Origin: a bacterium
Lineage (GTDB): Bacteria > Elusimicrobiota > Elusimicrobia > Elusimicrobiales > UBA9959
Assembly (NCBI GenBank): GCA_021811405.1
Contig: JAJZOZ010000010.1
Location: 1-34,880, forward strand
Direction: 5' to 3'
Length of the DNA: 34,880 bases
A program made the position numbers and the translations under genes. Shown piece by piece: positions 7,805 through 16,067 of this stretch. The first letter of the stretch is position 1. Every line of letters starts with the position of its first letter. Under the pieces are notes generated by a model. It was given only the letters and a program-made list of their open reading frames with translations. It was not told the DNA's origin and did no database searches.

Positions 7805-8824
7805 TTACGCGAACGCCCGCTCCTCGTTAAAATCGGTCTGCTCCTTGATAATGTGATAGCAGGCTCGCGCCAGTTTGTGCGCCACTGCCTTCAAAGCGAT
7901 CACAGTATTGGTCTTGGCCTTCTTGCGCTGATAGAACTTCCGTATCCTCTCGTTGTGCATCACGGCATAGTGCGCCGCCTCGATGAACGCCCAGCTCAGG
8001 TACTTGTTGCCGTTCTTCCGGTTGCCATCGCCTTTCTTTTTGCCGTTGCTTAAACGGACGGCTCCGACGCACCGCGCATACGAGGCGAAATGGCCCACCT
8101 TCGCGAACCGCCCGATGTCCCCGGTTTCATACATAATGGTCATGCCTATGATGTTCCAAACGCCGTAGACGGTCAGAAGCTTCTTGAATTCCGGTTTAAG
8201 CCGAGCCTTCGCCAGCACCACTTTCTCCAGCCCCTTGATCTCCGCGTCCAGGCAGAACAGCACCGACAGGCTGCTCTTTATCGCCAGCACCAGATTGGCG
8301 TTGCCGCCGCAGATCCGGCTGAGCGCCTCGTCGTCCAGCTTTCTTATCGCCGTGGCGACTATCCCGTTGCCACTGTTTCGGCTTACCAGGTTCTGGATGC
8401 TCAGGATGTGCAGGGTGCGGTTGCGCACCAGCAACGACCGCTTCCGCAGCAGGTCTCTTATCGCGCGCTCTTCCTTTGGATAGATGTATCCCGTCGGTAA
8501 AAGCCCAAGGCGCATCAGGTGGGCCAGGTGCCGGGCGTCGTGTTCGTCCGAAGTGTATTTGAGCCCGTCGTAAGTCTTAACGGCCAACGTGTTCACCAGT
8601 TTCAGCGTGTAGCCGGCCTCCATCAGCCCGTCCACCAGCCAATACCAGTTGTACGTCGATTCAACGGCGATAGCCTCGATGTTCTCCCGGTGTGGTTCAA
8701 GCGCGGCCAGGATGGTCGGCAGGTCGTTCGGGTGGCGGCGCTCGTGGACGATTTTGTCGGTCTCATCCAAGATAACCAGCACACTGTTGTTGGAATGCAG
8801 GTCGATTGCGGCGTATAATCTCAT
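7805..8824 (-). CDS. IS110-family transposase (DEDD recombinase)
   Basis: This 339-residue protein has the two IS110 domains. The RuvC-like N-terminal domain carries the DEDD residues D8 (AIDLHSN), E55 (VESTYNWYW), D93 and D96 (SDEHDARH). The C-terminal Transposase_20 domain (about 215-300) includes GDIGRFAKVGHFASYARCVG, and S259 in RLSNGKKKG is a candidate nucleophilic serine. The family cuts and joins DNA as a circle with a bridge RNA choosing donor and target. The frame is intact and full length, so the element may still move. Its ribosome site GAGGAGGG is 7 nt before the ATG but lies inside a long hairpin. Several overlapping frames on both strands here are shadows. Confidence 0.95.
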   Translation of the reverse strand: MRLYAAIDLHSNNSVLVILDETDKIVHERRHPNDLPTILAALEPHRENIEAIAVESTYNWYWLVDGLMEAGYTLKLVNTLAVKTYDGLKYTSDEHDARHLAHLMRLGLLPTGYIYPKEERAIRDLLRKRSLLVRNRTLHILSIQNLVSRNSGNGIVATAIRKLDDEALSRICGGNANLVLAIKSSLSVLFCLDAEIKGLEKVVLAKARLKPEFKKLLTVYGVWNIIGMTIMYETGDIGRFAKVGHFASYARCVGAVRLSNGKKKGDGNRKNGNKYLSWAFIEAAHYAVMHNERIRKFYQRKKAKTNTVIALKAVAHKLARACYHIIKEQTDFNEERAFA

Positions 8825-8831
8825 AAGTGTT

Positions 8832-8892
8832 CCCTCCTCAGGTTTGTAAGTTTGTTCCTAGACAAAGCAATCTTACACAACCTGAAGGAGGG
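8832..8892 (-). promoter_or_regulatory. Hairpin that would hide the transposase ribosome-binding site
   Basis: An imperfect inverted repeat pairs 8832-8850 with 8872-8892 over about 19 positions with two one-base bulges. A short inner stem (8851-8855 with 8862-8866) lies in the loop. On the transposase strand the downstream arm contains the GAGGAGGG ribosome site. RNA reading in from outside the element would fold this stem and block translation, a known safeguard in many insertion sequences. A transcript starting inside the hairpin would escape it. The structure is seen; its role is inferred. Confidence 0.6.
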
Positions 8893-8927
8893 GACCTCTA
8901 GATGATTATCAAATAAGGAAGGGGAAT

Positions 8928-9353
8928 ATGATAGACGTGGGAAATAAGAAAGACACTAAAAGGATAGCGAGGGCGCAGGCTTATGTGAAGCTCAACCCGG
9001 AGATAGTGCGGCTGATAAAGGCCGGCAAGCTCCCCAAGGGGGACGTGCTGCAGGCCGCGCGCTTCGCCGGCGTACTGGCCGCCAAGAACACGGCCGGCCT
9101 GATACCGCTCTGCCACAACCTCCCGCTGAACTATGTCGGCTTGGATTTCGAGCTTGAGGCGGCCGGGGTGCGCATAGTGACGGAAGCCCGCTGCACCGGC
9201 AAGACCGGCGTGGAGATGGAAGCGCTGGTCGCGGCCAGTACCGCGGCGCTGACCGTCTACGACATGTGCAAGATGTTCGCGCAGGACCTCGAGATCGGGG
9301 AAATACTCCTCCTCGAGAAAAAGGGCGGCAAGAGCGGGCATTACCGGAGATAG
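8928..9353 (+). CDS. moaC: Cyclic pyranopterin monophosphate synthase MoaC
   Basis: This 141-residue enzyme converts the MoaA product to cyclic pyranopterin monophosphate. All signature segments are present: PLCHN (60-64), GVEMEALVAAS with the two catalytic glutamates E96 and E98, and YDMCK (111-115) with the catalytic Asp and Lys, ending in GGKSGHYRR. It begins at the MVDV-like position and lacks the 10-15 residue lead of E. coli MoaC. The insertion element ends just 27 bases upstream, and the frame is open into it without resembling that lead. A good ribosome site (AGGAAGGGG) precedes the ATG, so I keep this start. It was probably co-transcribed with moaA before the insertion. Confidence 0.95.
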   Translation: MIDVGNKKDTKRIARAQAYVKLNPEIVRLIKAGKLPKGDVLQAARFAGVLAAKNTAGLIPLCHNLPLNYVGLDFELEAAGVRIVTEARCTGKTGVEMEALVAASTAALTVYDMCKMFAQDLEIGEILLLEKKGGKSGHYRR

Positions 9354-9485
9354 CCCGGGCGTCCCTCCTTCCCCGTTCCGGGCCGATTAGACGGCTCCGG
9401 CCTAATTTAAGTATATTTCTTTAAAATACCGCAGGGCCGCGGCGGGATGACGGGGGCGTCTTCCGCATCGCGGGAAGGGGTGCTG
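9354..9485 (+). promoter_or_regulatory. Aconitase upstream region
   Basis: A locally AT-rich stretch (about 9402-9428) contains a -10-like TAAAAT at 9422-9427, about 58 bases before the aconitase start. No convincing -35 box is seen. A GGCCG/CGGCC stem just upstream (about 9382-9403) could be the moaC terminator, though it lacks a T-tract. Confidence 0.35.
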
Positions 9486-12176
9486 ATGCCGTCGCCAAAA
9501 AGTACAACCAATTCCTTCGGGGCGCTTGCCGCGCTGCCCTTGTCCTCCGGCAAAGCCGGCTATTACCGCCTTTCCGCCCTGTCCGGCCTGAAAGGCGTCG
9601 ACCTGGCCGCCATGCCGTTCACCATCAAGGTCCTGCTGGAAGGCGCGCTGCGCCGGGAGAACGGCGCCGAGGTGCGCGCCGACGACGTGCTCAGGCTGGC
9701 CCGCTACGCCGCCGGGGCCGTGGAGCGGGTCGAGGTCCCTTTCCTGCCGGTGCGCGTGCTGATGCAGGACTTCACCGGCGTGCCCGCCCTGGCCGACCTG
9801 GCCGCGCTGCGCGGCGCGCTCGCGGCGCTGGGCGGGGACCCGGCCAGGGTGAACCCGCTCAGCCCGGTGGACCTGGTAATAGACCACAGCGTGCAGGTGG
9901 ACGATTACGCCGGTCCGAAGGCGCTGGAGGTCAACGCGGAAATGGAGTTCAGCCGCAACCGCGAGCGCTACGAGTTCCTGCACTGGGGGCAGAAGGCCTT
10001 CTCCAATTTCCGCGTGGTACCGCCGGCTTCCGGTATCTGCCACCAGGTGAACCTGGAGTACCTCGCCAAGGTGGTCTGGCGGGACGGAGACGGCGTAGCC
10101 TGCCCCGATTCCCTCGTGGGCACGGATTCCCACACGCCGATGGTGAACGGCCTGGGCGTGCTGGGCTGGGGAGTGGGAGGGATAGAGGCTCTGGCCGCGG
10201 TGCTGGGCCAGCCCGTGTTCATCAGCATGCCCGAGGTGATAGGCGTGAGGTTCTCCGGGGCGCTGCGCCCCGGCGTCACGGCCACCGACCTGGTGCTCGC
10301 CGTGACCCAGCGGCTGAGGAAGAAGGGCGTGGTGGGCAAGTTCGTGGAATATTTCGGCCCGGGCCTCTCCTCGCTGAGGGCGCAGGACAGGGCCACGGTC
10401 TCCAACATGACTCCGGAATACGGGGCCACCTGCGGCTTCTTCCCGGTGGACGCCGAGACGCTGCGCTACCTGCGCGCCACGGGCCGCACGCGGGAGGAGC
10501 TGGACCTCGTGGAGCGCTACTGCAAGGAGCAGGGGCTGTTCCGCACCGATTCCACGCCGGCCCCGGTCTTCACGGATACCGTGGAGCTGGACCTTTCCGG
10601 GGTGGAGGCCTCGCTGGCCGGCCCGCTCAGGCCGCAGGAGCGCATAGCGCTGAAGGACGCAAAAAGCGCCTGGAAGCGCATCCTGGCCGCCCCGCCGGCC
10701 GAAAGCGGCTTCGCCGTTAGCGGGGCGGCGTCTTCGGCGAAAGAGACCGCGGTCTGCCGCGGCGGCGGCGAGGCGGAGCTAAGGCACGGCTCGGTGGCCA
10801 TAGCGGCCATCACCAGCTGCACCAACACCAGCAACCCGGCCGTGATGATCGGCGCGGGCCTGATGGCGAAGAAGGCCGCGGAGACCGGGCTGAAGCCGAA
10901 GCCCTACGTGAAGACCAGCCTGGCCCCGGGCTCCATGGCGGTGACCCGCTACCTCGACGCGGCCGGACTAACGCCGTATCTGGAGAAGCTCGGTTTCCAT
11001 ACCGTGGGCTACGGCTGCACCACCTGCATAGGCAACAGCGGCCCGCTGGAGGAAAGCATAGCCGCCGCCGGCGACAGGCTGGTGCTGTCGGCAGTGCTCT
11101 CCGGCAACCGCAACTTCGGCGGCAGGATACACCCGCACTGCAAGGCCGCCTTCCTGACCTCGCCGCTGCTGGTGCTGGCCTACGCGCTGAGCGGCACGCT
11201 GGATTTCGATTTCGAGAAGGAACCGCTCGGCCGCCGCCGGGACGGCGGGGATATTTTCCTCCGGGACATCTGGCCGTCCGAGGAGGAGATAAAGGCGCTG
11301 CTGCCGCTGGCCGAGGACCCGGCCTCCTTCCGCGAGGCCTATTCCACGCTATACACCGGCAACAAGGTCTGGAACGGCATAAAGGGCGCCGAAGGCCCTC
11401 TGTACGGCTGGGACGCGGCCAGCACCTACTTAAAGGAGCCGCCCTTCTTCCGCGGCCTGAGCGCCGAAGTCCCGGAGATAAAAGACATCGCCGGCGCGCG
11501 CGCGCTGGCCGTGCTCGGGGACTCCGTCTCCACCGACCATATCAGCCCGGCGGGGGCTATAGCCGCGGACAGCCCGGCCGGCCTCTATCTGAAAAGCCTC
11601 GGCGTGGAGCCGAAGGACTTCAACACCTACGGCACGCGGCGCGGCAACGACGAGGTGATGACGCGCGGCACCTTCGCCAACAGGCGCCTGCGCAACCTGC
11701 TGGCGCCCGGCACGGAGGGCGGCTTTACGCTGCACCAGCCCTCCGGAGGCCTGATGACGATCTATGACGCCGCGATGCGCTACCTGGGCGAAGGCGTCCC
11801 GCTGCTGATCCTGGCCGGCGAGGACTACGGCGTGGGCTCCAGCCGGGACTGGGCGGCCAAGGGCACGCTGCTGCTCGGGGTGCGGGCCGTCGTCGCCCGC
11901 TCGTTCGAGCGCATACACCGCTCCAACCTGGTGGGAATGGGAGTGCTGCCGCTGCAGTTCCTGCCCGGGGAGAGCGCCGATAAGCTGGGCCTGACCGGCT
12001 CCGAGGTCTTCTCCATTCCGCTCGGCGGCGGCCTGGCCCCGGGCTGCGGGCTGCGGGTCTCCGCCGGCGGGAAGACCTTCGGCGTGCGCTGCCGCATAGA
12101 CACGCCGGTGGAGCTGGAGTATTACCGCGCCGGCGGCATACTGAACTACGTGCTGAGGGGGATGCTAGGCCGTTAG
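9486..12176 (+). CDS. acnA: Aconitate hydratase, AcnA/IRP type
   Basis: This 896-residue TCA-cycle enzyme interconverts citrate and isocitrate through a 4Fe-4S cluster. The ligands are C445 (SCTNTSNP), C511 and C514 (GYGCTTCIGN), matching the E. coli AcnA pattern. Other landmarks are VLMQDFTGVP, LVGTDSHTPMVNGLGVLGWGVGGIEA, SAVLSGNRNF, GDSVSTDHISPAG and GEDYGVGSSRDWAAKG in the swivel domain. I start at the ATG at 9486 because it has GGAAGGGG five bases upstream and gives the family length (E. coli AcnA is 891). An ATG 13 codons earlier lacks a clear ribosome site. It ends 12 bases before the oxidoreductase alpha gene, so the three genes look like one operon. Confidence 0.95.
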   Translation: MPSPKSTTNSFGALAALPLSSGKAGYYRLSALSGLKGVDLAAMPFTIKVLLEGALRRENGAEVRADDVLRLARYAAGAVERVEVPFLPVRVLMQDFTGVPALADLAALRGALAALGGDPARVNPLSPVDLVIDHSVQVDDYAGPKALEVNAEMEFSRNRERYEFLHWGQKAFSNFRVVPPASGICHQVNLEYLAKVVWRDGDGVACPDSLVGTDSHTPMVNGLGVLGWGVGGIEALAAVLGQPVFISMPEVIGVRFSGALRPGVTATDLVLAVTQRLRKKGVVGKFVEYFGPGLSSLRAQDRATVSNMTPEYGATCGFFPVDAETLRYLRATGRTREELDLVERYCKEQGLFRTDSTPAPVFTDTVELDLSGVEASLAGPLRPQERIALKDAKSAWKRILAAPPAESGFAVSGAASSAKETAVCRGGGEAELRHGSVAIAAITSCTNTSNPAVMIGAGLMAKKAAETGLKPKPYVKTSLAPGSMAVTRYLDAAGLTPYLEKLGFHTVGYGCTTCIGNSGPLEESIAAAGDRLVLSAVLSGNRNFGGRIHPHCKAAFLTSPLLVLAYALSGTLDFDFEKEPLGRRRDGGDIFLRDIWPSEEEIKALLPLAEDPASFREAYSTLYTGNKVWNGIKGAEGPLYGWDAASTYLKEPPFFRGLSAEVPEIKDIAGARALAVLGDSVSTDHISPAGAIAADSPAGLYLKSLGVEPKDFNTYGTRRGNDEVMTRGTFANRRLRNLLAPGTEGGFTLHQPSGGLMTIYDAAMRYLGEGVPLLILAGEDYGVGSSRDWAAKGTLLLGVRAVVARSFERIHRSNLVGMGVLPLQFLPGESADKLGLTGSEVFSIPLGGGLAPGCGLRVSAGGKTFGVRCRIDTPVELEYYRAGGILNYVLRGMLGR

Positions 12177-12188
12177 GCGGCCGCTATT

Positions 12189-13901
12189 ATGGGATCAATA
12201 AATATCGTAGTGGCCGGCGCGGCCGGCCAGGGTATAAAGAGCGCCGGCGACATGCTGGGCAAGGGCCTGCTGCGGCTAGGCTATCACGTCTTCATCTACA
12301 ACGACTACCAGTCCCGGGTCCGCGGCGGCCACAACTTCATGAGCGTGCGTTTCTCCGGCCGCCCGCTGGCGGCGCCGGTGCGGCGGGCGGACTACCTGCT
12401 GGCCCTCAACGCCGAAAGCGTAGGGCTGAGGCTGCCGGACCTCTCCGGGAACGGGCTGGCCTTCTGCCTGGAAGAGGACAAGGGGGACCACCGGGACGGG
12501 CGCCTGCGGCCCCTGCCCCCCGGCGCCGTCCCCCCGGGCGCGGCCGGCGAGAAGTTCACCGCCGTGAAGCTGACCGCCATGCTGTTCTCCGCGCTGGGCT
12601 TCCCGCGGGAGGCCTTCGACGGGCCGTTGAAGGAGATACTGGGCGGCAGGCTCAAGCCGGAAGTGCTGCGCCTCAACCTGGAAGCGGCCGCCGGCGCCGC
12701 GGCCGCCGTGGCGGCTTCCGACGTGCGCAAGCCGCCTTTCGGGCCGGCGCCCTCCGAAAAGCGGCTGCTGGTTTCCGGCAACGACGCGATAGCGCTCGGC
12801 ATGATGGCCGCCGGCGTCGGGGTGTACTCCGGCTATCCCATAACGCCGGCCTCCAGTATTTTCACCGCGCTGGCCGAGGCCGGCCCGGGGCTGGGCATAG
12901 CGGTGGAGCAGGCCGAGGACGAGATAGCGGCGGTCAATATAGCGATAGGGGCCTCCTACGCCGGGGCGCGCGCGGCCTGCGGCTCCTCCGGCGCCGGTCT
13001 CAGCCTGATGGCCGAGAGCGCGGGGCTGGCGGGCATCACCGAGACGCCCCTGGTGGTCTACGACGGCCAGCGCGCCGGTCCCGCCATCGGGATGGCCACC
13101 CGCATAGAGCAGGGGGACCTGCTGCCGTTGGTGAACCTTTCGCACGGCGAGTTCCCGCGAGCCGTCATTTCGCCGGCTTTCCACGAGGACGGCTTCTACC
13201 TGGCCGCCGAGGCCTTCAACATAGCCGACGCCTGGCAGGTGCCGGTGTTCCTGGTGAACGACCTCGGCCAGGCGGGCGCGGAGAGCACGCTGGAGGAGTT
13301 CGACCTGTCGCGAGTGAAGATAGACCGCGGCCCGCTGGCTCCCGAGCCGCCGGACACCGCGGTCCTCGAGCGCTACGCCGACACCCCTTCCGGCGCTCCG
13401 CCGCGCGCCTTCCCCTGCCTCTCGAAATGGCTGGTGCGCTGCGACAGCCACGAGCACGACGGTTTCGGCCATCTCACCGACGACAGGGCCAACCGGGTCC
13501 GCCAGCACGCCAGGCGCATGCGCAAGCTGGCCGGCATGGCGGCCGCCTTCCCCGGCCCGGAGATCCTCAACCCCGGCAAGGACACCTGCGTGCTGACCTG
13601 GGGCTCCACGGCGGGCCCGCTGCTGGAGGCGCGCGAACAGCTGGCCGCCGAAGGGCTGGACTTCTCGGTGGCGGTGTTCCGCTACCTGTACCCGCTGGAC
13701 CCGGCCAAGGTGGCGGGGGCGCTGGAAGGCTTCGGCCGCCTGGTGACGATGGAGCAGAACTATACCGGCCAGCTCGCCCGCCTGCTCAGGATGGAATGCG
13801 GCCTGCGTATAGAGTCGAGCCTGACCAAATACGACGGCAGGGCCCTTACCGTAGAGGACGCGGCCGCGCTGCTGCGGGACGGGCTGGGGAGGGGATCATG
13901 A
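12189..13901 (+). CDS. korA: 2-oxoacid:ferredoxin oxidoreductase, fused gamma-alpha subunit (KorA type)
   Basis: This 570-residue subunit has an N-terminal gamma domain (about 1-185; GAAGQGIKSAGDML and NDYQSRVRGGHNFMSVR) fused to the alpha pyrimidine-binding domain (about 195-400; GVYSGYPITPASS and VEQAEDEIAAVNIAIGASYAGARAACGSSG) and a C-terminal transketolase-like part. With the beta subunit and thiamine diphosphate it oxidatively decarboxylates a 2-oxoacid to an acyl-CoA, reducing ferredoxin, or runs in reverse. The two-gene layout without a separate ferredoxin subunit is typical of 2-oxoglutarate oxidoreductase. Aconitase next door supports 2-oxoglutarate as substrate, but this is inference. 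The stop overlaps the beta start (ATGA). Confidence 0.9.
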   Translation: MGSINIVVAGAAGQGIKSAGDMLGKGLLRLGYHVFIYNDYQSRVRGGHNFMSVRFSGRPLAAPVRRADYLLALNAESVGLRLPDLSGNGLAFCLEEDKGDHRDGRLRPLPPGAVPPGAAGEKFTAVKLTAMLFSALGFPREAFDGPLKEILGGRLKPEVLRLNLEAAAGAAAAVAASDVRKPPFGPAPSEKRLLVSGNDAIALGMMAAGVGVYSGYPITPASSIFTALAEAGPGLGIAVEQAEDEIAAVNIAIGASYAGARAACGSSGAGLSLMAESAGLAGITETPLVVYDGQRAGPAIGMATRIEQGDLLPLVNLSHGEFPRAVISPAFHEDGFYLAAEAFNIADAWQVPVFLVNDLGQAGAESTLEEFDLSRVKIDRGPLAPEPPDTAVLERYADTPSGAPPRAFPCLSKWLVRCDSHEHDGFGHLTDDRANRVRQHARRMRKLAGMAAAFPGPEILNPGKDTCVLTWGSTAGPLLEAREQLAAEGLDFSVAVFRYLYPLDPAKVAGALEGFGRLVTMEQNYTGQLARLLRMECGLRIESSLTKYDGRALTVEDAAALLRDGLGRGS

Positions 13902-14755
13902 CCTGCGCCAAGGATTACGCGCTGGACGCGCCGCAGTGGTGCCCCGGCTGCGGCAACTTCGACGTGCTGGAGAGCGTCAAGGACGCGCTCTGCTCGCTCG
14001 GGCTGGGGCCGCGGGACTTCATCATGCTCACCGGCATAGGCCAGGCCTCAAAGCTGGGCTTCTCGGTGAAATGCAACCTCTTCAACGGCCTGCACGGCCG
14101 CTCGCTGCCGCTGGCGGCCGGCGTGAACCTGGCCAACCACAAGCCGCGGCTGATCTCGGTCTCCGGGGACGGCGACTACTACGCCGAGGGCGGCAACCAC
14201 TTCGTGCACGCGGCGCGCCGCAACCTGGACATAGCGGTGTTCGCAGGGGATAACATGGTCTACGGCCTCACGAAAGGGCAGGCCTCCCCCACCTCGCCGC
14301 CGGAGTTCAGGACGCCCGGCCACGCGGACGGGATAGGCGGCAGGCCGCTCAACCCCGCCCTGCTGGCCCTCGCCTCCGGGGCCACATTCGTGGCCAGGGG
14401 CTTCTCCGGGGAGAAGGCGGAACTGGCCGGCCTGATGGCCAAGGCCATAGAGCACCGCGGTTTCGCGCTGGTGGACATCATGTTCCCCTGCGTCAGCTTC
14501 AACAGGATAAATACCTTCGGCTGGTTCAAGAGCCGCGTGAAACCCATAGGCCCCGAGCACGACCCGTCCGACCTGCAGGCGGCCCTCAGGCTGGCAGCCG
14601 GCGCGGCGGATGGTATACCCACCGGCGTGCTGTACAGGACCGCCGCCCCCGTGTTCTCCGAAGTCTTCCCGGCGCTCAAGGCGGGCCCGATAGCGGAGCG
14701 CACGCCGGCGTACACCCCGGAGAGGGTGCGGCCGCTGCTCGATAAGTTCAGGTGA
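13898..14755 (+). CDS. korB: 2-oxoacid:ferredoxin oxidoreductase beta subunit (KorB type)
   Basis: This 285-residue beta subunit binds thiamine diphosphate and part of the iron-sulfur wiring. The N-terminal WCPGCGN holds C15 and C18 for the 4Fe-4S cluster, GIGQASKLGF follows, and the diphosphate/Mg site is GDGDYYAEGGNHFVHAARRN with NMVYGLTKGQASPTS. The start is the ATG inside the korA stop, with GGGGAGGGGATC just before it, so the two subunits are made in step. A longer open frame upstream in this phase overlaps korA and is not coding. A 9-base gap separates its stop from the converging small membrane protein gene. No ferredoxin gene is in the window. Confidence 0.92.
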   Translation: MTCAKDYALDAPQWCPGCGNFDVLESVKDALCSLGLGPRDFIMLTGIGQASKLGFSVKCNLFNGLHGRSLPLAAGVNLANHKPRLISVSGDGDYYAEGGNHFVHAARRNLDIAVFAGDNMVYGLTKGQASPTSPPEFRTPGHADGIGGRPLNPALLALASGATFVARGFSGEKAELAGLMAKAIEHRGFALVDIMFPCVSFNRINTFGWFKSRVKPIGPEHDPSDLQAALRLAAGAADGIPTGVLYRTAAPVFSEVFPALKAGPIAERTPAYTPERVRPLLDKFR

Positions 14756-14764
14756 GAAGGGCGT

Positions 14765-15061
14765 TCAGGGCAGGATGAACTGCAGGGCCCTGATAAGGCG
14801 CCCGTAGGCCGGAGGCATCTCGCCCTTCCCGTCGCGGATGAGCCTGGGCGCTACGGCGATAGAATAGACGGCCAGTACCAGGGCGACGAGGATGGCCAGC
14901 AGTATCCTCACCGGCGGGGACCAGAGGCCGGGCAGCCTGCCCCGCAGGCCGCCGGGCCGGTTTTCCGCTTCGGAAGTTTTACCTTCCGGGGCCGGCCGCG
15001 AGGACTTCTCCTCGTCGCGCTCCGCGGATATCCGGTAATTGCCGTCTTCGTCGAAACCCAT
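14765..15061 (-). CDS. Small membrane protein, unknown function
   Basis: This protein of about 98 residues has a charged N-terminal half (MGFDEDGNYRISAERDEEK, then a Pro/Gly/Arg-rich stretch) and one strong transmembrane segment (ILLAILVALVLAVYSIAV, about residues 54-71), with a short tail. I know no family for it. I chose the ATG at 15061. A GTG five codons upstream is also in frame, but a TATAAT box (complement of 15079-15084) lies only two bases before that GTG, which would put it upstream of the transcription start. A GGCGG 8 bases before the ATG may serve as ribosome site. It converges on korB. Confidence 0.65.
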   Translation of the reverse strand: MGFDEDGNYRISAERDEEKSSRPAPEGKTSEAENRPGGLRGRLPGLWSPPVRILLAILVALVLAVYSIAVAPRLIRDGKGEMPPAYGRLIRALQFILP

Positions 15062-15122
15062 ATAATGTCCCGCCACCCATTATAGATAAAACAAGCGCGC
15101 GCGGGCCAAGCCGCAGGTTTAA

Positions 15123-15128
15123 TACAAT
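15123..15128 (+). promoter_or_regulatory. -10 box close to the MOSC gene start
   Basis: TACAAT ends 7 bases before the ATG at 15136, in an otherwise GC-rich stretch. There is no ribosome site between them and no clear -35 box. This implies a leaderless or nearly leaderless transcript for the second molybdenum operon. Confidence 0.5.
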
Positions 15129-15135
15129 ATCGGGT

Positions 15136-15585
15136 ATGGGCAGGATCTTCTCCATCAATATAAGCTCCGCCAAGGGCGTGCCGAAGGAGCGGCGCGGCCG
15201 GGCCGTGCTGCTGAAGGGGCTCGGCCTCGAGGGGGACGCGCACGCCGGCACGGACGTCCGCCAGGTGAGCCTGCTGGACATGGAGAGCGTGCGCGGACAG
15301 ATGGCAGACGCCAGGGCCAAGGGCGCCTCCGTGGAGATCCGCCCCGGGATCTACGCCGAGAACATAACCACCGAGGGCCTCGCGCTTTCGGAGCTGAAGA
15401 TAGGAGACAGGCTGAAGGCGGGGCGGACCGCGGTGCTCGGGATATCCAAGATAGGCAAGGAATGCCATGACCGCTGCGCCATCTACCGCGAGGTCGGCGA
15501 CTGCATAATGCCCAGGAAAGGCGTCTTCGCCGAGGTGCTGGAAGGCGGCGAGATAACCGTGGGGGACGGGATTGAAAAGCTTTAA
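15136..15585 (+). CDS. MOSC domain-containing protein
   Basis: This 149-residue stand-alone MOSC domain carries GLGLEGDAHAGTDVRQVSLL (about 30-49), PGIYAENITTEGL, and a C-terminal GKECHDRCAIYREVGDCIMPR block with several cysteines, followed by GVFAEVLEGG. MOSC domains occur at the end of molybdenum cofactor sulfurases and in YiiM-like proteins, and are thought to bind cofactor or carry sulfur. Small MOSC proteins beside mogA/moaB and moaC are common in bacteria, and their exact role is unsettled. It overlaps the next gene by 14 bases. It probably acts in cofactor handling or sulfuration (inference from context). Confidence 0.9.
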   Translation: MGRIFSINISSAKGVPKERRGRAVLLKGLGLEGDAHAGTDVRQVSLLDMESVRGQMADARAKGASVEIRPGIYAENITTEGLALSELKIGDRLKAGRTAVLGISKIGKECHDRCAIYREVGDCIMPRKGVFAEVLEGGEITVGDGIEKL

Positions 15586-16054
15586 GGCGGCGGTGCTCAC
15601 CTCGAGCGACAGGTGCTCTCGCGGCGAGGCCGCGGACGAGAGCGGGAAACTGGCCGCCGGGCTGCTGCGGACCGTCGGCGCCGTTATCGTGGCCGGCGAC
15701 GTGGTGCCGGACGAGCCGGAGGCCATCAAAGCCCGTCTCCTGTCCTACTGCGACGAGCTGAAGGCGGACGTGGTCATTACGACCGGCGGCACGGGGTTCG
15801 GCCGGCGCGACGTCACCCCCGAGGCCACCGCGCAGGTGATAGAGCGAGCCATACCGGGCCTGCCGGAACTGATGCGCGCCGAGGGCCTGAAGAAGACGAG
15901 GAAGGCCGCCCTCTCCCGTGGCATAGCCGGGATACGGGGCGATACCATCATCATAAACCTGCCGGGCAGCCCAAAGGCGGTGAAGGAATCCCTGGAGGCC
16001 GTGCTGGACCTGATCCCGCACGCGCTGGAGATGCTGCGCGGCGGCGGGCATTAG
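15572..16054 (+). CDS. mogA: Molybdopterin adenylyltransferase, MogA/MoaB family
   Basis: This 160-residue MoCF-fold protein adenylylates molybdopterin before MoeA inserts the metal. Key segments are LTSSDRCSRGE near the N-terminus, the active-site block TTGGTGFGRRDVTPEAT (70-86) with D80, and INLPGSPKAVKE near 129-140. The start is a TTG inside the end of the MOSC gene, preceded by a G-rich ribosome site (GGGGGACGGGA). No other start keeps the conserved first beta strand. MogA and MoaB cannot be separated with confidence from length alone. It pairs functionally with MoeA in the first molybdenum block. Confidence 0.92.
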   Translation: MKSFKAAVLTSSDRCSRGEAADESGKLAAGLLRTVGAVIVAGDVVPDEPEAIKARLLSYCDELKADVVITTGGTGFGRRDVTPEATAQVIERAIPGLPELMRAEGLKKTRKAALSRGIAGIRGDTIIINLPGSPKAVKESLEAVLDLIPHALEMLRGGGH

Positions 16055-16067
16055 CCGCGGATATCCC

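Larger units (their letters stand above)
7394..8900 (-). mobile_element. IS110-family insertion sequence, IS1111-like, between moaA and moaC
   Basis: The element carries one transposase on the minus strand. Short terminal inverted repeats mark its ends: TAGAGGTCTCC at 7394-7404 and the complement of TAGAGGTCCCC at 8890-8900 (10 of 11 match). Terminal repeats, and about 400 noncoding bases beyond the transposase 3' end, are features of the IS1111 subgroup. No obvious target duplication is seen, as expected for the family. The total is about 1.5 kb. Isoleucine codons at the start of the transposase are all ATC, unlike the ATA-rich neighbours, pointing to recent arrival. The ends are set by eye and could shift by a few bases. 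Confidence 0.8.

Noticed and set aside
13427-13897. Upstream extension of the korB frame
   Set aside because: It overlaps korA in another phase; the KorB family start is at 13898 with a good ribosome site and an ATGA overlap.
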